From: Patagioenas fasciata
Lineage: Eukaryota > Chordata > Aves > Columbiformes > Columbidae
Direction of reading: 5' to 3'
NCBI RefSeq assembly: GCF_037038585.1
Contig: NC_092560.1
Span: 59,203,049 to 59,267,048, forward strand
DNA: 64,000 bases
This document shows positions 14,461 through 26,400 of this stretch, piece by piece. Within the stretch, counting starts at the first letter, position 1. Each line of letters opens with the position of its first letter. The notes under the pieces are model-generated. The model saw only the letters and a list, made by a program, of their open reading frames with translations, made no database searches and was not told the DNA's origin. The translations under genes and the position numbers were made by a program.

Positions 14461-15905
14461 CTTTCTTTCCAGGAAAGAGTTATCTAGATCCTAACTGATT
14501 CATTACTGAGGAGAACTCGGGGGGTCATGAGTGGAAGCATATTTACTCCCAAATATTCTTGAGGTCCTAAGTACATATCTGAATGTGTGTCTCCAAAAGT
14601 GCACTGCAATGATCCACCAGCATGTCCAGATGAAATGGTATTCATACCGGAAACAGACCATACTAAGCCTTACCATGTATTTTAGCAGTGTAAGGTAAAC
14701 AGCTATTTACTAACTTGAAGTATATCTGCAAAACACCTCCAAACAAAGAAACAATATGCCCTCAAGTCTATATGTTACACTACCTTTTCTGTACACATGC
14801 TGCAGGTAAACACTTCAGATTCTGGCCTTTCTTCCAGATAGGAAATGAGGATTTTGACCGTGCTTCTGCTGTGGGGCCTGGCTGGATTTTACCCTGTCAG
14901 TGCCTGTGGTGCTCCTTGCTAGGTTGCTGACAGTGGCAAGTGCCTTTCAATTAAGACTGAAGTTCCATCAGAGCCCATAAGTGGAGAATGCCAGAGAGAT
15001 TAATAAACGAATTGTCACAGCTTCCAGACATGCTGGGTTGGGGAGTACAACTCTTGAGTTTGTGGGCTGTGTAAATTTGGAGCTCTGGGTCTGCATCTTT
15101 AGAGAGATAGACTTGGTCCCTTTTTTCTTTCTCATAAAATGAATGAAAATTAATTTCTCTAAAGTTGAAGTCTGAATGTGGAAATACTCAATATTTGTAT
15201 ATCTTTCATGCCAAGCATTTTAGCCTTTTTGCTGTTTTGGTGGAGTCACTATTTGAAACAACGGCTTGAATTGCTCTGACTAAACCATCTGTATGTGGGA
15301 AAAGATTATGGGAAACATCCCTGCAGGGCTCTTTTTAGTTGCTCCAGTGGGCATTATCCATTATTTTTCCATGTGTCTTGCCTTGGGGTTTTTTTGCTTT
15401 CCTTGCTGTCTTGACCAATCTAGCTGGTACTAGTTATTGTGTCTTTGAGAACTGTCAGTCCTAAAAAAAAATTTGCAAATCTGAACAATACAATAGTTTT
15501 AAACTGCATTTTAACTGCTTAACTCTTTCATCTTATTTTCTTGTTTTCACTTAAAAATACAGACAGAAACTTTGTGCATTTGCTTGCATTTTCTCCACTA
15601 AACATTCTACTTGGCACAGAATGAATATTCTAGTAATACTGCATTCCTTGAACAGCAAAGAGTTCCACTAAAATCAATGGAAAAATAGCACTTATGGGAA
15701 ATTTTAGGGTCACTTAAGGATCATGTCAGGGAAAGACATATTAAAGAAGGAATATTCTATATTCCTGCTGACAATTGCATCCAACAGCTGTAGTGATATG
15801 GTTGTTCCTTGAATTCTTGAGGGAATTGTTTCTTTTTAACTGGACATTCCTTTCTGATTCTGGAGTCTGTAAGACTTAAAAGTAGGTGAACCTACGACTT
15901 CATGG

Positions 15906-16250
15906 GATCAGAGGATAATTCAACTTGGAAGGGGTGTCAGGAGATCATCTGCTGAATTGTCCTCATGCAGAAAACGTCTTCCCTTATACCCAGTGTGAAC
16001 TTCTCTTGTTTCAGCTCACATGTGTTGTCTGTTGTCCTGCTGCCATGGACTGTTCCAAAATGCCCGGCTCTATCTACACAATGACCTGCTCGTAGGTGGG
16101 AAGGGCTGCTTTGAGGTGCCCCTATGTCTTCCTTTCTCCAGGCAGAAGCAGGTCTGTCCCTCAAGATCACTTTGCAGGGCAAGTGCTCCAGCCCCTGAAC
16201 CTCTGCTGAGCTCACTTGTCATCAGTGCTGCCTTTGTCTACGTTGTCCAA
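15906..16250 (-). mobile_element. CR1 3' fragment, antisense
   Basis: It resembles the antisense of the CR1 ORF2 end and 3' UTR: a TTGGAAGGGGT start, then phrases like CTTCTCTTGTTTCAGCTCA, CTTTCTCCAGGCAGAAGCAG and GCAAGTGCTCCAGCCCCTGA. It is diverged and lacks the extreme octamers. Assignment is from remembered CR1 consensus. Confidence 0.75.
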
Positions 16251-18763
16251 AGACTTGCAGGACTACCTATGTATCTGGCTTATCTACATATCTTGCTCTG
16301 TCACCTCTTTTAGCAATGCTTCAAATTCAGAACTCAAATGGTAGCATGTTTTAGTATCTTCTAAATGTTTCTAGCAATGGCCACCCGCCAACAGTTCTAG
16401 GTGCCTCTTAAAACATGAAGTGATTGAAACTTAAAATGAAGAGTACACAACATGAAGCTCAGCAGGAGATTAATAGGAACACTAATGTCGAATAAGAGCA
16501 TTGCAAATTGCTAAGGAATCTTGAGAAATATATTAAAACAGTTTTTCTTATGTAAAACTGCATTTTTGCATGCAACCATTCTACACAGGTTAAGAATGGT
16601 TTTTTTTCTTTAAATGCTGCTTTTGCTGTGAACCTCTAACATGCTATGAAAAATAGTTCCAACATTCATTTTTAAATATTTCAAAAGTCTTTAAAACCAG
16701 GTGACTAAAATTTAGTTCTTGAATGTGGGTTCTGTGGTTTCATTTTGAGAAATTCTGAGTATATGCAGACCTCACTGAAGTACTGGGAGGTTCAAATGCT
16801 ATTACTGAGTGGTATTGGTGGAAATTCAGGGGCCTTTACACATTCAAATCTACACTGGACCACATTGGTAAACCATTATCCTGTACCATCTGGTAGGTCT
16901 GATTAGCTGTTATCAAAGTCCAGAGTTCCTTCTCAGTTTTCTGACACATTAGTGCTCTGCAATCCCATGGTGAAGTTGAACAAATCCATTTAAAGATTAA
17001 GGGACCAAAAGAATGTACCTATAAATTGCAGGAAAATGAACCATACATGTGGTTTTAACTCCGAATCAGTCACTGAGCTCGCACCTTGTTTTCATGTCAT
17101 ATTTCTCCTCAGTGTGATAATTTCATTTGCCACATTGTTTAGAAGTGATGAATAAATGTGTATTACACAGATGATCCCAAATGCGTATTAGCAAAATCCA
17201 GCCACTAGGGTCCATAATGAATTTATGTCACAGAAAAAAAGAAATATATTTAAGAGTTAACTTGTGTGTACTATTTTTCATGTACTACCTACAAAAGTCA
17301 TGCTGCCATAATGGGTCAGGCAGGCCTTGGAATTACAGAAATATCAAACAAAAATGTAATTGCCTTATCTTCAGGGAGTTATGAATTTAAAATCTGATAC
17401 CTTGTGAACCCCTTGGTCTATGTACAAGTGTTATGCTTCACCAGAAAGGAAGGAATCCTAGTTCTTCAAAGGGATAAGATACAGATGTTTCTGTGCTGGT
17501 GATTCGTTTTATAGCAAAATGTCACTGCCTAGAGAACAGCACTGCATACTGAAATTTAATTTCACCTGATTCCCATTTGGAGGGAAAGAAGGAAACATTT
17601 TTATGTCATAAAAAAAAAAAGAAATGGCAGCTGTTTGAAATTTGCTGAGAGGCTTGGAATGTAGTTATAGTTGAGGTATATTAGCAAGCAGAAAGCAAGC
17701 GAAGAGGCAAAAGGTGCAAAAGAGGTCCATGATACTGTTTTTACATCTGAGATATGAACACAGCTATCAGGAATGCATTTGAGTGCAATCAAAATTGTGT
17801 ATGTTTGCTTGCATGTATTGCGCAGACAAATACATTTGGGAACAAGGGCTTTAGAGGCAATATTCTTATCGTTCAAATGCTTCAAGCTGGGTCTTGGAAT
17901 TAAGCTGATTTTACTTAAGTGCCAGAATATGGGTTTCTGTTTTCAGACATACATTCTCCACTCTGTGTTACAGTGCCTGCATTTGGGAATGGAGTTCACA
18001 GGCCTGAGATTCAGTACCAAACTATACTCCATAGTGAACTAGGAGTTTCAGAAATGTGATTTACAGCAAGATCAATATGTATGCCAGACAACAGAAATCA
18101 CTGAAGATAAAGGTGTTCCTGAAAACATACTTATCTTCTGGTTTTAGGAGCTTGTGCAAGATGGTTTCAGAGCTGGGAACCACCTTTTTATACTTAGACA
18201 TCCAGACATTCCTGTTTCTTCACTTAACATCCAGCATAGCCTCTATACTGAGAGAGAAAGCAAAACCAAACCAAAAACATACAAAAAAGGACAAGAGGTA
18301 GAAAAAATGGTACTTATCTACTGGGGGAAAGAGGAGGGGAGGCCACCTGGATTCTGGCCTCTGCTTCAAGCACTATTTATGTGTGTTACTCAATTACAAA
18401 TGCAAAGTGTGTAGGCAGCCCCTGGAGCAAGAACCCAGGACTTCCTCTTCAAAAGGACTACCTATTAGGGTTGCAAATGATCCTCTCTCAATTAATTTTA
18501 CTTTCTCTCCAATACAGAAGTATGTCTTCAGCAGGCATGACAGACAGTTCTCCAGCCTGAGCTTCACACTGAGTTGATGATGAATGCATTCTTGGGAGAT
18601 GCGGGAAGGATCTCCTTAGGAAGAGACTGGCAGTAGACCCGCATCTCCCACTTCATGAACAAGTGCCTTATCTACAAGTATGATGTTATGTAAAATGTTG
18701 GCAGCCAAGCTACCATAACTTCTGGACGTATTCTGACATCCCTATGAGGAAGAAACCAAGGGA
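16251..18763. other. Intergenic, up to the CR1 insertion
   Basis: No gene or repeat recognised. Confidence 0.65.
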
Positions 18764-20731
18764 GTAAGAGACGAGCATGGATGAGTAAGGAACTTGAGTC
18801 AAAACTCAGGTGGAAGAAGGACGTTTATGTAATATGGAAAAAGGGACAGACCACCTGGGAGGAATACAAGGGGCTGTTAGAGTATTCAGGGATGCTGTGA
18901 GGAAGGCCAGACTCCACTTGGAAGCAAATCTGGCGAGGGATATCAAGGACAACAAGAAGGACTTCTTCAAGTACATCAGCAGCAAAAGGAAGGTTAGGGA
19001 AAATGTAGGCCCGCTGTTGAATGAGGTGGATATCCTGGTGACAGATGATACAGAGAAGGCAGAGTTACTGCATGCCTTCTTCCCTTCCGTCTTTACTACT
19101 AAGACTCACCCTCAGGAATCCCAGACCCTGGAGTTAAGAGATAAAGTCTGGAAAAAGGAAGACTTTCCCTTGGTTGAGGAAGATCAGATTAGAAATTGTT
19201 TAGACAAGCTGGACTTCTCAAATCCACGGGCCCCGATGGGGTGAGAGAGGGTTGAGAGATGTTATTCCTAAGCCACTCTCCATCATCTTTGAAAGGTGTT
19301 GGAGAACAGAAGAGGTGCCTGAGGACTCGAGGCAATGTCACTCCAGTCTTCAAAAGGGCAAGGAGAATGACCCAGGAAACTACAGGCCAGTCAGCCTCAC
19401 CTCCATCCCTGGAAAGGTGATGGAACAGCTCATTCTGGATGTCATCTCCAAGCATGTGGAGGAAAAGAAGGTTATCAGGAGTAGTCAGCATGGGCTCACC
19501 AAAGGGAAATAATGTTTGACCAACCTGATAGCCTTTCCTGATGGCATGACTGGCTGGGTAGATGGGGGAAGAGCAGTGGACGTTGTCTGCCATGACTTCA
19601 GCAAAGCTTTTGACACCGTCTCTCACAACCTACTCATAGGCAAGCTCAGGAAGCACAGGCTGAATGAATGTACAGTGAGATGGATCATAAACTGGCTGGA
19701 TGGCAGAGCTTAGAGTGTTGTGATTAATGATGCAGAGTCTGTTTGGAGGCCTGTAGTTAGTGGTGTTCCCAGGGGTCAGCAGTAGGTCCAGTCCTGTTCA
19801 ACTTGTTCATCAATGACGTGGATGAAGAGACTGAGTGCACCCTCAACAAGTTTGCTGATGATACCAAGCAGGGAGGAAGGGTTGACACACCAGAAGGCTA
19901 TGCTGCCATTCAGTGAGACCTGGATAGGCTGGAGGACTGGACAGAGAAGAACCTGATGAAGTTCAACAAGGGCAAGTGTAGGCTGCTACACCTGAGGAGG
20001 AATAACCCCAGACACCAGTACAGGTTAGGGGTGGACCTGCTGGAAAGCAGCACTGCAGAGAGGGACTTAGGAGTTCTGGTCGACAACAGGTTGACCATGA
20101 GTCAGCAGTGTGACCTCGTGACCAAGAAGGCAAATGGTTTCCTGGGGTGCATCAGGTAGCGTGTGACCAGCAGGTTGAGGGAGGTGATCCTTTCCCTCTA
20201 CTCTGCCCTGGGGAGGCTGCATCTGGAGTACTGCGTTCAGTTCTGAGCTCTCCAGTTTAAGAAGGATAAGGAATTACTGGAGGGAGTCCAGCAGTGGGCT
20301 ATGAAGATGATGAGGAGTTTGGAGAATCTTCCTTTTGAGGAGACTGAGAGAGCTGGGTCTGTTCAGCCTAGAGAAGAAAAGGCTGAGAGGGGATCTCATC
20401 AATGTTTACAAATGTCTCAAGGGTGGGTGTCAAGAGGATGGCACCAGATTCTTTTCAGTGGTGCCTAACGATAAGACGAGGGGCAACAGGCACAGATTGA
20501 AGCATAGGAGGTTCCATCTGAATATGAGGAAAAACTTCTTTACTTTGAGGATGCCAGAGCCCTGGAACAGGCTGCCCAGAGAGGTTGTGGAGTCTCCTTC
20601 TCTGGAGTCATTCAAGACCCACGTGGACACATTCCTGTGCAACCTACTCTAGGTGTATCTGCTTTAGCAGATGGGTTGGACTAGGTGATCTCCAGAGGTC
20701 CCTTCCAACCCCAGCCATTCTGTGATTCTGT
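18764..20731 (+). mobile_element. CR1 non-LTR retrotransposon, 5'-truncated and broken
   Basis: About 2 kb in sense orientation, carrying the 3' part of ORF2. The first block (from about 18770, including 18810-19244) encodes typical CR1 linker sequence such as KKDFFKYISSKRK and DTEKAELLHAFF. The next blocks encode reverse transcriptase: NYRPVSLTSIPGKVMEQ (from about 19379), DFSKAFDTVSHN (about 19594-19629), and the catalytic FADD at 19851-19862. The C-terminal part ([16 protein letters not shown], about 20350-20400) and a non-coding tail follow. The element ends in CATTCTGTGATTCTGT (about 20716-20731), the CR1 3' terminal repeat. Several stops and frameshifts (for example after 19244, near 19512, near 19713, and at the GVP motif around 19770) make it inactive. 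There is no poly(A) tail, as usual for CR1. Confidence 0.95.
20716..20731 (+). repeat. CR1 3' terminal octamer repeats
   Basis: CATTCTGT and GATTCTGT lie in tandem. They are the octamer repeats recognised by the CR1 reverse transcriptase for priming, and they fix the orientation and 3' boundary of the element. Confidence 0.9.
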
Positions 20732-22139
20732 TTCTGGGAGAAAGTCTCTGACACTGTTGTTCTTAGTGATGAGGTAGGTATGGTAGGTATGCTCAGAAGA
20801 TGCTTACCTCATGAAGCCTGTCAGGAGATGCCTCACCTGTACATCACAGGCAGGTTTTGGTTAAAGCTAGGTTTCAAGATTTTAAGCTGTATAGAGACAA
20901 CAGTAGCAATGGGAATTGCAGTGGAAGAACTTTTAGATTATTTTACCAGCAAAAACCTGATTATGTGTTTTTTTTGTTTTGTTTTGTGTGTTTTGTTTGT
21001 GGCCATTTCACCTTCATGTACACTCATAAATATAGCTTCCTGGCATTTTTGTCGCTTTTTTTGAGTTTGGCTGTCAGTGACTTTCTCAAAGTTATTTTGT
21101 GAACCAGCAGCAGGACTTAAAATTGGAATCCAGAAATCCTGCTCTGCTACAGTCTTTCTGTAAGACGTGCATATATTTACAATTAAAAAGAGTCTTTTAG
21201 AGTTCTTTTGTTGGAAATGAAGTAGCTGGCAACTACCTGAATTTAAGAAAAATCTCTGCTGATACTTTCCACCTCTATACTTTCTACATCTATTAAACAT
21301 TTTGTGTCTATGTCATTGTCATGTGTTTATTAGTTCCTTGAGAGATTTTCTGATAGGTTCTTTTTCCATGCCTCTGTTCTCCCAGGCCTTGTTGTCCTTT
21401 ATTCTGGGTTCTGTTCCCTTAGGAGACCAAAATCCTGCTCTCTTTGCTCCTCTCATCGTGTACTTCCTTCCCAAGAAACTACTTGTGTAAATGAAGCAAC
21501 AGGAGGATGAAGGGCAGAATTTTTTTCCTATTATTTTGAATACAATATTATAGATGCACACTTGTAGTTTTTATGCATTCATAGAAGAATAAATTATATC
21601 TGCTTTGGATAACACTAAGCAATCCATAACAAATTAAGAGTTTTCTCTATAGTAAAAAATAAACAGGAGATTATACCAGGAATAGCCTTCAAATATAATT
21701 TATATTTAAGCAAAATAGGTAAGTCAGCTTCTGCTCTCTGACCTCAGTTTAGTAAAGTACTTAGAACACCATTGAAAAAGGTGCTTAAGTATGTTTTTAA
21801 GTTTTACGCAGTATGAAAGAGAAATTTTTCTACGTGGAGCCTCATTTGGGAGAATAGCATAACCCATGTAGCATAAAACAGGATTTTGGTCCCTGATGTG
21901 CTTGTGGTTGTTACCTTTCCTCAGTTCACTGCATTAGTATCTGCTTTTAAAAGTGTGTCCAGTCTGAATGTAGGTTCACCAAAAAGAACTTCTGAATCAA
22001 CCTTCCTTTTGGGACAAAATAATTTCCAGTAATAATGTGCTTTTTGATGGTTTGCAAACTCTTCTCTACCACTGTGCTTGAATTTAAAATTCATTTATAA
22101 CAACGAACGAAAGACATCACTTCTGTCTGAAAGAGAGGG
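20732..22139. other. Intergenic between the CR1 and the FST 3' end
   Basis: AT-rich, with a TTTTG repeat near 20970. No gene recognised. If the most distal FST poly(A) signal is used, the transcript would end near 22120. Confidence 0.6.
20967..21000. repeat. TTTTG-type simple repeat
   Basis: T run followed by repeats of GTTTT just downstream of the CR1 element. Confidence 0.7.
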
Positions 22140-22145
22140 TTTATT
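22140..22145 (-). terminator. FST: Most distal FST poly(A) signal candidate
   Basis: AATAAA on the minus strand, about 1.2 kb after the stop codon, at the edge of a less AT-rich block (22140-22290). Confidence 0.25.
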
Positions 22146-22309
22146 CAATCCATGTCAGCTGAAAGCTTTGTCCTTAACCAGCGGGTTTTGCTGCTGCACG
22201 AACCGTGAACCTTCTTTCCCATAACCACCAGTATGTCTTCTCTGCACCAGAGGGCCAGAACCCCTTAGAACCAAAAACTGAGGACTGCCTCTAGGGAAAA
22301 TTCCATTTT

Positions 22310-22315
22310 TTTATT
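22310..22315 (-). terminator. FST: Distal FST poly(A) signal candidate
   Basis: AATAAA on the minus strand, about 1.0 kb after the stop codon. Confidence 0.4.
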
Positions 22316-22634
22316 TTTTCACTCATCATTTATGTACAAATATGCATTATAACTTTTATATACATTGCACATTTACATGGTAGAAAAGTACAAAACTATA
22401 TATTTAAATGAATTTATATTTAACTCGCCATGTTTGAAAATATAAAATTGCATCAGAAAAAAAAGTATTATGAAAAGCAAGAAACTTGAACTGATAAAGT
22501 TTTGATATAACTTTCAGTGACACACTAGGAAAAAAAACTTTGAAAGTGGTACTGCAAGACCATCTTGAAGGAAACACCTGATAGAACACTTACGCATGTC
22601 ACAAAAAATAAACCAATAAAAATAAAATAAACCC

Positions 22635-22640
22635 TTTATT
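22635..22640 (-). terminator. FST: Proximal FST poly(A) signal
   Basis: AATAAA on the minus strand, followed downstream by a T-rich tract suitable as a downstream element. Confidence 0.55.
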
Positions 22641-22923
22641 CTTGTTACAGTTAGCTCTGTGGCTACTAACAACCTTCATAATCCGACTTCTTTGGGTCTG
22701 GAATTCATAAAGTACAGTATATATGCTCTGCACATTGAGATCACTTCAGTACATGATGTGATCACAAGGAGAGAAAAGTGAAGTGGAAGAAGTTTCCTTA
22801 AAGATTGCCTCACTGCACCCTGGAAGTATACTTAAGTCAGTTACAATGCCTTTTGGTCTGTCAAGATCCTTTATAAACAAAATCCCCAGGAATCTTTTAT
22901 GACCAGAGGCAAGAAGAAAATCC

Positions 22924-23250
22924 AATAAATAAACATAACAGAAATCAACATGCAAGTTTGTTAAAGTAGAAAAGAGTTAACATCAATGAAACAAAGAGGT
23001 GAGATCATGTGGGTAAGCTCTAAGGAATGGACTTTCATAGTTTACAAGAAAAAAGAAAAACTTTACTTTACAAGCAAGAGACCTCACAATAAATAACACT
23101 GCTCTTCCCGTAACGAATATATTTCTTCAAAAAACAAGGTGTACAGTCAACCAGACATTTTATATATAAATTATAAAACATGACACAGTATAAATAAATG
23201 TCTACGAGACTCAACTCTATGTATACTTTTTTTCTCCCCAAAATAAATAA
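22924..23250 (-). promoter_or_regulatory. FST: AU-rich elements in the FST 3' UTR
   Basis: The nonamer TTATTTATT occurs three times on the minus strand (23250-23242, 23096-23088, 22932-22924). A further overlapping ATTTATTTA lies near 23190-23200. This is the class of element that controls mRNA decay through TTP/AUF1/HuR-type proteins. Confidence 0.55.
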
Positions 23251-23318
23251 GCATACACTTATTTACAGTATGGACATTGATTTCGTGCCCAATGGCTGTT
23301 CCAATAGTGATGGAGGTT

Positions 23319-23401
23319 TTACCACTCTAGAATGGAAGATATAGGAAAGCTGTAGTCCTGGTCTTCATCTTCCTCTTCATCCTCTGGGTCTTCATTAATG
23401 G
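23319..23401 (-). CDS. FST: FST exon 6: acidic C-terminal tail and stop
   Basis: Encodes residues 317-343: an Asp/Glu-rich run ([13 protein letters not shown]) and then [11 protein letters not shown], with TAA at 23321-23319. In mammals this tail masks the heparin-binding site, so the long form circulates while the short form stays on cell surfaces. The acceptor is CCCCCATCTAG|CC, with a good pyrimidine tract. Confidence 0.96.
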
Positions 23402-26400
23402 CTAGATGGGGGAATACAGGGGAGCTGTTGTTTAAATAAGGACAACAACAGCGCAGAAGCAGCTTAGTGCATGTTTTCAAAGCCCTCTGAACAGCCATAA
23501 TACAGCGTTGCATTTTATGCGACTTGTAGTGAGATGCTCTTTGGCATCTGCTGTTACACAATAAGGGGGGTTTTATACATAATCTATGAAGTCATAACTG
23601 CAGAAAGTTCTGAAGAATCAATGGCTCAGGTTTTATTGGCAGATTCCTGAAATCAAATAAAAAGCGCTCTTGTGTTCTAGGTTTAACTGCTTTGTGTCCT
23701 TCATTCAGAGTTAGTAGAGGCAACTGTGCTAACCCACATGCCCATGTGCTACCATGAAGCTTGTTGTTTATCCAAGTGTTAATAAAGCAATCAGCGAAGC
23801 ACACGAGAGCGAACAAAGTAGGAAGAAATCACTAGAATTACTCTCCTAGGGCAACCCCTTTCTAACAGAATGACTTGTCCTCAGAATAGCCCCAAAACCC
23901 CAACTTGAAGGCCAACTGGTGACTGGAGATGTATTGCACTTTATCAGTAACCAGAGTGTGTGTGTGATAGATACATTACTTATATGGCACCTGTACCATA
24001 TCTCAGATCTCTAAATCAAGGTTTCTTATGTTTAAAGGTGTAAGTCTTAATTATCTAGGGGTTGCCTTCAGAAGACTTAAGTGTCTGCAGAATTAAAAAG
24101 CTCACTTACAGTTGCAAGATCCGGAGTGCTTTACTTCTAGCAGCACACCCATGGAGCAGGCTGCCTCTTTCATGGCACACTCGCTTGGGTAAGTTGTGTT
24201 ATCGCTGGCACAGACTGCCTCGTCTGACTTGCTTTCAGGGCAAACCTCATCACAGAGGGCACACCGACCTCTGCCAACCTTAAAATCCCACAAGCATTTC
24301 TTCCCAGCGCTGCACTGAATGTCTTCACAGGATTTGGCTTCTAAAAATATACACAGGATACTAGAGGTAAGTGAAAAGACAAAGGAAAAAAAAAAAGCAA
24401 CAACAACCAACCCCAAACTCCCTTTGCCCTTTGAACTGTGAACAGACAAAGGTCAGATGCAGTAGATTTGATGATACTTGCTAACTTTGCTCAAGAAAGT
24501 AGTCCCTTGGACACCATTGCCTGTCTACATGTGGGGAAGGAAATACAGCTGTGCCAGCAGAGCTTGATCCTGGGAATACAGAATTACATTTGCCTGTTGT
24601 ACATGACCTTCCTGCTATGTTTGATGTAAATGGAAATTCAGCTCCCCAACTCAGCAGTAACTGCAAAGTTTGCCAACACATTCAGCATTTCTAAATCAAT
24701 TACTTATAAACTAACCCCCACACAGTAGTTGTCTACAAGATTGGAAAGGGAATTCACCTCCACCTATACCAACTAAAAGTAGCCTGAGACTCCCCTGAAT
24801 TTCCCCAACAGTTTTGGGGAGCAGAGGCTGCACTTTCGAAGGTGTTTTCTTGTAACATGCTTCACTCTCAGTCCTTTCTGAAAATCACAACACAAAATGT
24901 CAAGATTCACAGAGATTATTTTCCTATCTTCACCCACCAACCATCTCCAAACTCTGCAATATTTCTAAAAAGGAAAAAGTGATCAGATGTTTCCAATTAA
25001 GTTAATGTAAGCATTGCCAAGACCACTTGAAGACAATTGTTTCCAGGAATCCACTTCCACTGAATATGGACATCTTGCTACGCTGTAACTATGTCATCAT
25101 CTGTTTAATGGTGGGTACTTCTCCCCTGGATACTAATGTCAGCATCCACAGAGATAGCAACAGAATCAGGATCTGGCCCTCTACTCCCTCACCCCTTTGG
25201 CAATCTTTTCTGGAGCAAAGCTTGCCTTGGCTCTCCTTTTCCTGGAGGGGAGCATCAACCCAGGCTTCTGGAGGTCTCTCCTCCCTGCCAGCACCCACTA
25301 TATCCATCCAGTTTCACACACGATACTCTGAAACAGCTCTCCCCATCCTTACCCTCTGACTGAGATACCTACTGATGCATTTTCCTTCGTAGGCTAATCC
25401 AATAGATCTGCCCAGTAGGCAGGTAGCTTTCCTCAGGTGGCAGGCACTGGCATAAGTTATGCCATCATTCCCACAGAGATACTGTTCAGGGGAGGTAGGC
25501 TCTGGGCAAATTCGATTACATGTCACGCAGTAGGCATTGTTAGTTTGGTCAACCACACATGTGGAGCTTCCTGGGCATAAAACATCCCTACAGGTCTCTG
25601 AAATAAAGACAGAAACAAACAGTGATTAATAGGAGATCCCAGAGTCCCAGTGAGGAATGAACAGGTAACACAAAGAAAAAAATGATCAGACAAGAGCCTT
25701 CAGCATGTCTTCTCATCTAAGGGCCACTTGAGGAAGTCTTCCCATCTTGGGGGAGCTAGTGGGACAGAAGTGCTGCTGGACTGTGGAGAACTCTCAACTC
25801 AGCTACATCCATATCTGTTAAGTGTGGTTAGTTACTGTCACTCAGCATTCGAAACATTCTGATTCCTGTGGGGAGGTAGGTCCAACAGCTCCGCCTGCCT
25901 ACACTCACACACCCTTTGGCATTTGAGGGAGATCAGGTTAGATTTGCAAACCTACTTTTGCATTTGCCCTGATACTGGACTTCAAGTTCGGGTTGTTCTT
26001 TACATCTGGCTTTGAGAAGGGCACACTCGTTCCTGTAGGTTTTCCCATCTAAGCCACACACGGGGCCTTTCCAAGTGATATTAGAGCAATCCGGAGCACA
26101 AACACACCGAGGTTTGTTCTTCTTGTTCATTTTACATTTCTTTCCGGGTCCACAGTCCACGTTTTCACATGTTTCTGATGGAAGGAAAGAGGCACCACTT
26201 TAGTACCAAGCGTGCAGAACAGACCTGGTGTCAAAACTGCTTAAAGAAAAAAAAGACACCATGACCCCAGAGCATGGAGAAAGCAACTTACTTCATCCTC
26301 CCCCCTCCACCCCCTGACCCCCTCCGGGAAGCAGGACTAGAGGATAATTCCCCTGGCCAGTGAGGGCACAAGGGAGACGAGGTCGCTCCCCTCCTCCCTG

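Larger units (their letters stand above)
6481..15905. other. Intergenic
   Basis: AT-rich. It contains the 16-bp tandem repeat, the inverted repeat near 13.3 kb, the CTCF-type motif and pyrimidine tracts listed separately. A slightly GC-richer stretch (about 9990-10330) shows no recognisable gene or repeat. Confidence 0.65.
22615..23318 (-). other. FST: FST 3' UTR (to the proximal poly(A) signal)
   Basis: AT-rich sequence follows the stop codon. The first clear minus-strand AATAAA is at 22640-22635, with a T-rich then GT-bearing region behind it, giving a 3' UTR of about 700 nt. More distal AATAAA motifs (22315-22310 and 22145-22140) could extend it to about 1.0 or 1.2 kb. Confidence 0.65.

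Noticed and set aside
18810-20652. Several open frames that look like a host gene
   Set aside because: They are pieces of CR1 ORF2 in different frames.
22140-22290. A less AT-rich block ending in a minus-strand AATAAA, at first sight like the 3' end of a small housekeeping retrocopy
   Set aside because: All three minus-strand frames were read and none matched a protein I know; no poly(A) tail is present. Kept only as possible distal FST 3' UTR.
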